Source of the DNA: Candidatus Roizmanbacteria bacterium RIFCSPHIGHO2_02_FULL_37_13b
Lineage (GTDB): Bacteria; Patescibacteriota; Microgenomatia; UBA1406; HO2-37-13b
Length of the DNA stretch: 33,740 bases
Assembly (NCBI GenBank): GCA_001789395.1
Contig: MFZK01000006.1
Coordinates: forward strand, 1 to 33,740
Reading direction: 5' to 3'
Both the position numbers and the translations under genes were made by a program. The notes under the pieces were generated by a model. It worked only from the letters and a program-made list of their open reading frames with translations, had not been told where the DNA came from and did no database searches. Of the stretch, positions 1 to 7,128 are shown in pieces. The number at the start of each line of letters is the position of its first letter. The first letter of the stretch is position 1.

Positions 1-105
1 CCAAGCAGCATTTTATATGCTGAATATAAGAGGATTAAAAACAACGATTCGAAAAATATTTTTCAAGATATAATACTCATCATGAACAATTGGCAATATT
101 TTTGA
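1..105 (+). CDS. C-terminal end of an unidentified protein (partial)
   Basis: Frame 1 is open from the first base to a TGA at 103-105, giving 34 residues of a C-terminus that ends in Asn-Trp-Gln-Tyr-Phe. The stop is followed by one base and then the ATG of the next gene, the tight spacing seen throughout this cluster, so this is probably the end of the preceding cluster gene. Too little remains to assign a family. It could also be chance open sequence, since 34 codons is short. Confidence 0.5.
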   Translation, partial: PSSILYAEYKRIKNNDSKNIFQDIILIMNNWQYF

Positions 106-106
106 C

Positions 107-661
107 ATGACACTAACAAACTTTTACACAAAAGACCTTGTTGCAGAAAAATATAGAGATAATATTGGCCATTATACTTATGGTAATCCGAGCATCTTTG
201 ATTGGAACGAGGGAGCAATTCTTAAAATAGGAAAATTTTGCTCTTTCGCTGAAGATGTAACCATTTTTCTCGGAGGAGAACATCACACGGACTGGATAAC
301 TACCTATCCTTTTCCTGCATTATACCAAATATGGCCAGAAGCGAAAGATGTTAAAGGACATCCTAAAACAAAGGGAGACGTCATCATTGGCAATGACGTT
401 TGGATTGGTTATGGAGCTACGATTCTTTCTGGTATAACAATTGGCAACGGTGCTGTCATTGGAGCGCGGTCTGTTGTCACTCATAATGTCGCAGACTACA
501 CGATGGTTGCAGGAAATCCAGCAAGGATTATTAAAAAAAGATTTGATGATAAAACGATTCAAAGACTGAATCTTACGAAATGGTGGAATTGGCCAACCGA
601 AAAAATTAGAAATAATCTAAATAATTTGTGTAGCTCACATATTAATAAATTAATAGTATAG
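107..661 (+). CDS. CatB/XAT-type hexapeptide-repeat acetyltransferase
   Basis: A 184-residue left-handed beta-helix O-acetyltransferase of the CatB/xenobiotic acetyltransferase type, usually trimeric and acetyl-CoA dependent. Residues about 90-145 carry imperfect hexapeptide repeats ([29 protein letters not shown]), followed by the typical [13 protein letters not shown] exit and a C-terminal tryptophan-rich WWNWP helix. The likely catalytic His lies in the GEHHTDW segment near residue 58. Length is normal for the family. It starts one base after the upstream stop and ends 7 bases before a methyltransferase, so it is probably an operon member that acetylates a sugar of the surface glycan. The acceptor cannot be read from sequence. 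Confidence 0.85.
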   Translation: MTLTNFYTKDLVAEKYRDNIGHYTYGNPSIFDWNEGAILKIGKFCSFAEDVTIFLGGEHHTDWITTYPFPALYQIWPEAKDVKGHPKTKGDVIIGNDVWIGYGATILSGITIGNGAVIGARSVVTHNVADYTMVAGNPARIIKKRFDDKTIQRLNLTKWWNWPTEKIRNNLNNLCSSHINKLIV

Positions 662-668
662 ATTTTCT

Positions 669-1553
669 ATGAAACAATGGCAATATTTTGATCCAAAATT
701 TGAGTATGAAAAGATTTTTCCCGATCTTAACTGGCCTTGGGCCGGGCATAAATATTTTATTTATGACTTTATTAGGAATCTCAAACCTAAAGTCATTGTG
801 GAGCTTGGAACTCATAAGGGAACATCTTTTTTTTCCATGTGCCAGGCTGTCAAAGATGACAAATTAAACTCCAAGCTTTATGCTGTTGATACCTGGAAGG
901 GTGATAAGCACTCGGGTTTTTATAATGAATCGGTGTTCGAACTGGTTAACCAAATAAAAAACGAATACTATGCTAAAGAACAAATCTTTTTATTAAAAAC
1001 AACTTTTGATAAAGCGATAAATGACTTTGCCGATAATTCAATTGAATTACTTCATATTGACGGAATGCACACTTACAAAGCCGTCAAACATGATTTCGAT
1101 AATTGGTTTGATAAAGTTAAAAAGAATGGAATTATTATTCTGCATGACTCGAATGAAAAGGAAAAAGACTTTGGCGTCTATAAGCTTTGGAACGAACTTA
1201 AAAAGAAGTATCATTCAATAGAATTTTATCACTCACATGGCCTTGGGGTTATGTTTGTATCCAGATTTCCATCACCAGATATCGCTATATTTGAATCAAT
1301 CTGGCAACGTTATTACCCAGTTCTTCACGAAAATTACGCTATTAAACACGAGAGTAAAATTTATACAAATAAAATAACTAAACTTCAATCAGAAAAAGAA
1401 CAAATAGATGCTCAATTAAATGATGCTTATCAAAACATCAAAGTATTAGATCAACATATCAATAACCTAGAATCGATACTTAACAACATTAAATCTGCAA
1501 AAGTCTTTAAAATCTGGCAAGCTTACAATCGTATTAAAAGAAGAATTTTATGA
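669..1553 (+). CDS. Class I SAM-dependent methyltransferase with C-terminal coiled coil
   Basis: A 294-residue methyltransferase resembling the Methyltransf_24 group. Motif I is VIVELGTHKGTS (about residues 43-54), the acidic strand-2 end is AVDTWKGD, and the LLHIDGMHTY and IIILHDS segments are characteristic. The last 80 residues are a charged coiled coil (about 232-275) ending in a basic, aromatic tail with a SAKVFKIWQAY motif. A near-identical motif opens the glycosyltransferase at 3364. The stop overlaps the next start as ATGA. The likely role is methylation of a sugar in the glycan made by the neighbouring transferases, possibly while docked to them through the coiled coil; the docking is inference. 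Confidence 0.82.
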   Translation: MKQWQYFDPKFEYEKIFPDLNWPWAGHKYFIYDFIRNLKPKVIVELGTHKGTSFFSMCQAVKDDKLNSKLYAVDTWKGDKHSGFYNESVFELVNQIKNEYYAKEQIFLLKTTFDKAINDFADNSIELLHIDGMHTYKAVKHDFDNWFDKVKKNGIIILHDSNEKEKDFGVYKLWNELKKKYHSIEFYHSHGLGVMFVSRFPSPDIAIFESIWQRYYPVLHENYAIKHESKIYTNKITKLQSEKEQIDAQLNDAYQNIKVLDQHINNLESILNNIKSAKVFKIWQAYNRIKRRIL

Positions 1554-3367
1554 CTATAAGTAACCAATTGAGATATAGCTTTAAAAAGGTCTTAATCAAA
1601 ATATTCAATTTTCCTGCGCATCGAATTAATAAGAATTATCAACAATGGCTGAAGACCCCCCTTCGACCAGCCGTCGCTAAAGCTAAGGCCGGCAAGCAAG
1701 GCTTCGGAGGAGCAGGCCATGTAATCTCGATTATTGTCCCTGTTTTTAACACACCTGATGATTTTCTTAGACAATGCATTGAGTCTGTAATCAATCAGAC
1801 GTATGAGAATTGGGAGCTAATTCTGGTTGATGATGCATCTATCTTACCGTCCGTAAAAAATACTGTTCGTGAATATACTAAAAAAGATAAGAGAGTCAAA
1901 TATTTATTCAGACAAGAAAATGGAAATATCTGCCAAGCATCTAACGACGGTTTAGCAGTAGCTAAAGGTGAATATATTGGTTTCTTGGATCATGATGATT
2001 TGCTATGGCCAAATGCTTTATATGAAGTCATTAAAATACTAAATCAAAAACCTCATGTTCAATTTATTTATACTGATGAGGATAAGATAGAAGAAAATAC
2101 CGGCAAGCACGTCGACCCATTCTTTAAACCTGACTGGAGTCCTGAACTATTGCGATCAGTCAACTATATCAACCATTTCACCGTTATCAAAAAAGAGCTT
2201 ATAAGTAAAACGGGCAATTTCCGAGTCGGATATGAAGGTGCTCAAGACTGGGATTTATATCTTCGAGTCATTCAACTACTTGAAAAGACAGGATTTTGCC
2301 ATCCTCTAAACCCCAAAAATCCTATTCAACATATTTCAAAAATTCTCTATAGTTGGCGAAAATCTAGAAGTTCAACAGCCTCGAGGTCTGGAGCGAAAGA
2401 CAAACAACATGCTTACATTAATCAAAAAAAGGTACTTGAGGATGATATAAAAGTCAGAAATTGCAATGGTGAAGTCACACCGACAAAATATCTCGGCATC
2501 TGGAATGTCAAATATAAAATAAAAGGAAATCCTCTTGTATCAATCATTATTCCCACAAAAGATCAATATCCATATATTTCAAAATGTCTTGAATCATTAA
2601 TAGATAAATCCGTCTATCGAAATTATGAACTGGTCATCGTCGATACCGGATCAAGTGATAAACGGGTGTGGCAGTTATATGAAAACATTAAACGAAAACA
2701 CGAAAAAACGAAAATGTTGAGATGGAATGGTGAATTTAATTTTTCAGAAGTCTGCAATTATGGCGTGAAAAAAGCTCATGGTGATTATTTGCTACTGCTA
2801 AATAACGATACTGAAATAATAGAACCTAAATGGATTGATTATCTACTTGGTTTTGCTCAACAACTATTGGTTGGGGCTGTTGGTGCAAAACTTCTCTATC
2901 CTAACGGAAGAATTCAGCACGCCGGGATTATCTTTGATCCAAAAAACAAAATTAATGGTCTAACTCTACCCGACCATGCATACAAGTGTCGGTTCAATAA
3001 TATTGATTATGGTTTAGATAATCCCAGGCTTTATTCAATGAATAATTACCTTGCTGTTACCGGAGCATGTTTGATGATAGACCGAAAAAAGTATACTAAC
3101 GTTGGTGGATTTGATGGACAATTCCAAATAGCTTTCAACGATGTTGATTTATGTCTTAGATTGTTCAAAAAAGGCTACTTTAATGTTTGTATCCCTGATC
3201 CGATTTTAATTCACCATGAATCCGTATCGGTAAAAAAACTTGCAGATTCTTCACGTAATAGTAAGTTTTTTGAAAAAGAATTGTCAATACTACATAACAA
3301 ATGGCAAAACAACATCAATAACGACCCGTTTACATCTCATAATTATTGGAAAATTTATCATCTATGA
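1550..3367 (+). CDS. Bifunctional glycosyltransferase, two GT2 domains
   Basis: A 605-residue protein with two GT-A fold family 2 domains. Domain 1 (about residues 58-280) begins ISIIVPVFNTP and has LVDDAS and the DXD-like LDHDDLLW motif. Domain 2 (about 330-580) begins VSIIIPTKDQYP, with VDTGSSD, LLLNNDTEI and a late NDVDLCLRL segment. Two-domain GT2 proteins of this length build O-antigen-like repeats by adding two sugars. Residues about 35-58 form an alanine/glycine/lysine-rich stretch encoded by locally GC-rich DNA (1655-1722), which looks like an insertion ahead of domain 1. The start overlaps the upstream stop as ATGA and the stop overlaps the next start, so translation is probably coupled. 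Donor and acceptor are unknown. Confidence 0.9.
   Translation: MTISNQLRYSFKKVLIKIFNFPAHRINKNYQQWLKTPLRPAVAKAKAGKQGFGGAGHVISIIVPVFNTPDDFLRQCIESVINQTYENWELILVDDASILPSVKNTVREYTKKDKRVKYLFRQENGNICQASNDGLAVAKGEYIGFLDHDDLLWPNALYEVIKILNQKPHVQFIYTDEDKIEENTGKHVDPFFKPDWSPELLRSVNYINHFTVIKKELISKTGNFRVGYEGAQDWDLYLRVIQLLEKTGFCHPLNPKNPIQHISKILYSWRKSRSSTASRSGAKDKQHAYINQKKVLEDDIKVRNCNGEVTPTKYLGIWNVKYKIKGNPLVSIIIPTKDQYPYISKCLESLIDKSVYRNYELVIVDTGSSDKRVWQLYENIKRKHEKTKMLRWNGEFNFSEVCNYGVKKAHGDYLLLLNNDTEIIEPKWIDYLLGFAQQLLVGAVGAKLLYPNGRIQHAGIIFDPKNKINGLTLPDHAYKCRFNNIDYGLDNPRLYSMNNYLAVTGACLMIDRKKYTNVGGFDGQFQIAFNDVDLCLRLFKKGYFNVCIPDPILIHHESVSVKKLADSSRNSKFFEKELSILHNKWQNNINNDPFTSHNYWKIYHL
1655..1722 (+). repeat. Probable GC-rich in-frame insertion in a glycosyltransferase gene
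   Basis: This stretch is markedly richer in G+C than the flanking coding DNA and encodes an Ala/Lys/Gly-rich peptide (LRPAVAKAKAGKQGFGGAG) between the N-terminal extension and the first GT2 domain. Short complementary segments such as GCCG and CGGC flank its middle, but the dyad is weak. It resembles the dispersed palindrome-derived insertions seen more clearly at 24603-24706 and 27029-27123. The assignment is inference. Confidence 0.35.
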
Positions 3368-4854
3368 TTAAAACAAAAAAAAGAAAATCTGATCCAAAAG
3401 TAGAAAAATTAAAATTAGAATTGAAAATCGTCTCCAGCGAAAAAAAACAGCTGGAAACAATTCTAAAAAATATTTTTTCTGCAAAAACGTTTAAGGCATG
3501 GCAGTTTTATTGCCATAACAGGGATTCTTTTTTAAAAAAAATCAGATCGCCACATAAAATTAAAAAAATAATTCGTCATCTCTACTATTTATTGTCACAA
3601 ACGACGAGGATGCTCATTAATGGTGATAAAAAATTATATTTTGTGGATGTTAAACCTTTTCAAATTAAACAAATTAATTCAAGAGTGTCAGTTATTATTC
3701 CGACTTTTAATGCTGGAAAAGACTTTAAGGATAATCTTCTTAGCATAAATAAACAACAAAGAATTTATGAAATTGAAATAATTATTGTAGATAATAATTC
3801 AAGCGATCAAACTGTTAAAACAGCGCTTTCACTCGGCTGTACAATTATGAAAATCAATAACTTTTCTCATAGCAGAAGTAGAAATCTTGGGGCAAAAAGT
3901 GCTACCGGAGATTATATTATTTTCACGGTCCAAGATGCAAATTTTAAAGATTCTTTAGCTTTTTGTAAGCTTTTAAATTTTATTAAAAGTAATAAATTAG
4001 CAGCTGCTTCAGGACAACAAATTCCAAATAACTACGCAGATAATTTTTCGAAATGGCAGATGCAACGACATTATGATTTTATGAATCCTAAAAGACAAAA
4101 TATTATTATTAAAGGAGCTGAATTATCTAAACAGATGTTTTTACTTGATTTTTTTGAAAAGAGAAAGCTCATGCTAATTGATGATGTGTTTTCCTGTTTT
4201 AATGCTCAAATTTTCAAAAAATATTATTTTTCAGAAGCAAATAGATTTGCGGAAGATATTGAATTAACCATTAAATTATTAAAGGATAAATTTGATTTTG
4301 GAGTAACTCCATATAGTCAAGTATTACACTCACATAATCGCGATTCTATTTATTATTTTAAACGAACTTTTGTTGATATTTGTTCTCTTAATTCTATTTT
4401 TAAAGAATCGCTGAATAGAATTAATTCTCATTTAATTGAAAATATTAACTTAATATTAAATTTAATGATTGCTATAGAATTATCCTTAAAGGATGATGAC
4501 AAATTATCTCCTAAAAATTTTAAGAGCTATTTACTAAAAAAAAATATAGCTGATAAATATAATCAATCATTATTTTATTCATACTTTTACAAAATATTAA
4601 AAAACATTAAATTTGATCTAAATATATACACGAATAAATTCTCTTATTCACTATTAACTAATGAAATCATTTCTTGTTGGAAAGATTATTTATCTTTCTT
4701 AAAAAAAAGCCAGTCTTATACAAAATCAAATCATAAAGCTGATTTTTTAAAAATTTCAGCTATAGTTTTAGCCGGTTATCTTGGTGAAATTGTTAATAAA
4801 ATAACCGATAAGAAGATAAAACGAACGTTTGATTTACTTTCAGAATCAATTTAA
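3364..4854 (+). CDS. GT2 family glycosyltransferase with N-terminal coiled coil
   Basis: About 496 residues. The ATG at 3364 is preferred over the in-frame ATG at 3346 because it forms the same ATGA overlap with the upstream stop that other junctions here use. The first 35 residues are a Lys/Glu coiled coil followed by a SAKTFKAWQFY motif shared with the methyltransferase at 669. The GT2 domain (about residues 110-330) has VSVIIPTFNAG, IIVDNNSSD and TVQDANF in the DXD position, a pattern typical of rhamnosyltransferase-like members. The C-terminal 170 residues are unassigned, helical-looking and rich in Lys/Asn/Ile. It is probably co-transcribed with its neighbours. Confidence 0.85.
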   Translation: MIKTKKRKSDPKVEKLKLELKIVSSEKKQLETILKNIFSAKTFKAWQFYCHNRDSFLKKIRSPHKIKKIIRHLYYLLSQTTRMLINGDKKLYFVDVKPFQIKQINSRVSVIIPTFNAGKDFKDNLLSINKQQRIYEIEIIIVDNNSSDQTVKTALSLGCTIMKINNFSHSRSRNLGAKSATGDYIIFTVQDANFKDSLAFCKLLNFIKSNKLAAASGQQIPNNYADNFSKWQMQRHYDFMNPKRQNIIIKGAELSKQMFLLDFFEKRKLMLIDDVFSCFNAQIFKKYYFSEANRFAEDIELTIKLLKDKFDFGVTPYSQVLHSHNRDSIYYFKRTFVDICSLNSIFKESLNRINSHLIENINLILNLMIAIELSLKDDDKLSPKNFKSYLLKKNIADKYNQSLFYSYFYKILKNIKFDLNIYTNKFSYSLLTNEIISCWKDYLSFLKKSQSYTKSNHKADFLKISAIVLAGYLGEIVNKITDKKIKRTFDLLSESI

Positions 4855-4861
4855 TCAGACT

Positions 4862-6193
4862 ATGAAAATACTTATTGTTGTCCATACTTTTTTACCAAAA
4901 TTTTTAGCCGGAACTGAAATTTATACATATGAATTAACTCAAGCGCTAAAAAAAAGGAATCTAGAAGTTAGAATTTTATACACAAACCCATTAGGGCAAG
5001 CTTACAGTCTAAAAAAATTAGTTTTCAACAAAATTGTTTGCTACGAAGTACAAAAAGATATCAGAAAAGTTTACCATTTTAAAGAATCCTATCAAGATGA
5101 AAGAGTGGAAAATTTCTTCCTTGATGTTTTAGCCGATTATAAACCAGATCTTATTCACTACCAACATTTGATGTTTCTATCAACAAACATGGTTAGAATT
5201 GCTTTGAAGAGAAATATTTGTCAAGTTATTTCTGTCCATGATTTTTGGCTTCAGTGCTTGACGCATAAGAGAATCACCACGGATAACGAATTATGCGTCA
5301 ATCCAACAATAAAAAAATGTGCAAAATGCCAATCACATCTTATCAATCGATATCTCTCGCTTGAATCTACATCTAAACCATTTCTTTTAACTACAATAGA
5401 TAAAACCAAATATAAAATTAAACGTTCGGCGGATTATTATTTTAAGAGACAGGAGCTAATGAAGGAAATAACAGATCGAATTGATGAATTTAAAGATATT
5501 TTGAGAATGGTTGATGCAGTGACCTATCCTACAAAATTCTTGCAGAAAGAGTTGTTTCTATGGCAGTTAAAAGGGAAACGCAATATTATTTCAACTGATG
5601 GAATACAGGATGAATATTTCAAAAATTTTAAGAAAATTAAGTCAAAAAAAATCAGATTTGGCTTTATTGGAAGCATTGTCCCGGCTAAAGGATTAATTAT
5701 TTTAGTTCAAGCCTGGGAAAAACTTAATAACAAAAAGGCTATTCTTAAAATTTATGGTAATTTCTTAGACGATCCTGATTATGCAAAAAAAATAACAAAA
5801 ATAATTAATCAATGTAATAATATCGAGCTTATGGGGACCTTTGATCAGGATAAAATAGCTGACGCGTTCAAACAACTTGATGTTTTGATTGTTCCATCGA
5901 CTTGGTATGAAAATGCGCCGCTTGTTATTCGAGATGCCTTTCTCGCCCAAATTCCGGTCATTGGAACCGATCTTGGGGGAATATCTGAACTAATAATAAA
6001 TAATAAGAACGGTTTACTGTTTAATAACGAAAACGTTGATGATCTTTATGATAAAATCTCTTATCTTATCGATCATCCCAAAGAAATTACCAGAATGGGA
6101 AAAAATTGCCCAAAACAAAAAAATATGACTGAAAATGCGGAAGAAATGGAGCTGTTATACTGGTCGCTTCTAAAAGAAAAAAATAAATCATGA
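4862..6193 (+). CDS. GT4 family glycosyltransferase (GT-B fold)
   Basis: About 443 residues from the ATG at 4862, 7 bases after the preceding stop; the in-frame ATG at 4829 would overlap the previous gene by 26 bases and adds nothing to the fold. The N-terminal acceptor domain opens MKILIVVHTFLPKFLAGTEI. A four-cysteine cluster (about residues 132-157, CVNPTIKKCAKC) sits in the middle of that domain, as in some GT4 enzymes. The donor domain begins IRFGFIGSIVPAKG and contains VLIVPSTWYENAPLVIRDAF, the retaining GT4 E-x7-E region, then PVIGTDLGG. The stop overlaps the next start (ATGA). The sugar nucleotide used is unknown. Confidence 0.88.
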   Translation: MKILIVVHTFLPKFLAGTEIYTYELTQALKKRNLEVRILYTNPLGQAYSLKKLVFNKIVCYEVQKDIRKVYHFKESYQDERVENFFLDVLADYKPDLIHYQHLMFLSTNMVRIALKRNICQVISVHDFWLQCLTHKRITTDNELCVNPTIKKCAKCQSHLINRYLSLESTSKPFLLTTIDKTKYKIKRSADYYFKRQELMKEITDRIDEFKDILRMVDAVTYPTKFLQKELFLWQLKGKRNIISTDGIQDEYFKNFKKIKSKKIRFGFIGSIVPAKGLIILVQAWEKLNNKKAILKIYGNFLDDPDYAKKITKIINQCNNIELMGTFDQDKIADAFKQLDVLIVPSTWYENAPLVIRDAFLAQIPVIGTDLGGISELIINNKNGLLFNNENVDDLYDKISYLIDHPKEITRMGKNCPKQKNMTENAEEMELLYWSLLKEKNKS

Positions 6194-7128
6194 AGAAATC
6201 ACGTTGCATAATATTTGGCGGCGGCGGATTTATCGGCAGTCACCTTGTAAAATCTTTAGTTAATAAAGGTTATTCAATTTATGTATTTACCTTAGGATCA
6301 AAGCATGAACAGAATAATCTGAAAAATGTCATTAAACATATAAATTTGATAAAAGGTGATTTCAATGACGCCAACTCACTAAGAAAATTTATTAAGCCAG
6401 GCGATATAATCTTCGATTTAGTTGCTTCTTCTGTCCCTTCATCCTCTTTTGCTTCGCCTGTTGATGAAATAAATAAACATATCTATCCTCATGTGAATCT
6501 CTTTGAGGTCGCCTTTCAAAAAAAAGTAAAAAAAATTATTTTTTTGTCATCCGGCGGTGGTGTTTATGGTGAAAAAAAGATTATGCCGATCAGTGAGCTT
6601 TCTTTAACAAAGCCAATATCACCCCACTCAATCGCCAAGTTAACCATTGAATATTATTTACAATATTTTAGCAGACTATACCGAATACCGATTTTAATTT
6701 ATCGCGTCAGCAACGCCTATGGCCCACGACAGATACCAAAAGACGGATTTGGAATTATTCCAGCGATGTTTTTTAATATTCTAAGAAAAAAAAGGCCTAT
6801 TCTATTTGATCATGGAAAAATTATCAGAGATTTTATTTATATTGATGATTTAACTGAAGCTATAGCAATGTCTTTTGATAAAAAAAATAAATTCGATGTC
6901 TATAACCTTGGCAGCAGCAAAGGAACCAGTTTGATTATGTTGTATAAAAAAATAAAAGAAATTACAAAATCTAACATTGAACCTTTATATCAACCGAAAC
7001 GGTCATTTGATGTTGATAAAAACGTTTTGGATATTAGTCGCATATCACATGAATTTAATTGGACTCCAATGACAGATTTGAATACAGGGCTTCAAAATAC
7101 GTGGAAATGGTTAAATAGCCAAAATTAA
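6190..7128 (+). CDS. NAD-dependent epimerase/dehydratase-like extended SDR, catalytic Tyr replaced by His
   Basis: A 312-residue extended short-chain dehydrogenase. The Rossmann glycine motif is GGGGFIGSH (residues 9-17), the active-site serine region is LSSGGGVYG, and RVSNAYGPRQ is the usual substrate-domain entry. The catalytic YxxxK motif reads His146-Ser-Ile-Ala-Lys150 (codon CAC at 6625-6627), so the general base/acid Tyr of UDP-glucose 4-epimerase-like enzymes is absent while Lys is kept. It overlaps the GT4 gene by ATGA and ends on a TTAA that also supplies the stop of the convergent gene at 7125. It may be a nucleotide-sugar enzyme with altered chemistry, or inactive. Confidence 0.82.
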   Translation: MKKSRCIIFGGGGFIGSHLVKSLVNKGYSIYVFTLGSKHEQNNLKNVIKHINLIKGDFNDANSLRKFIKPGDIIFDLVASSVPSSSFASPVDEINKHIYPHVNLFEVAFQKKVKKIIFLSSGGGVYGEKKIMPISELSLTKPISPHSIAKLTIEYYLQYFSRLYRIPILIYRVSNAYGPRQIPKDGFGIIPAMFFNILRKKRPILFDHGKIIRDFIYIDDLTEAIAMSFDKKNKFDVYNLGSSKGTSLIMLYKKIKEITKSNIEPLYQPKRSFDVDKNVLDISRISHEFNWTPMTDLNTGLQNTWKWLNSQN

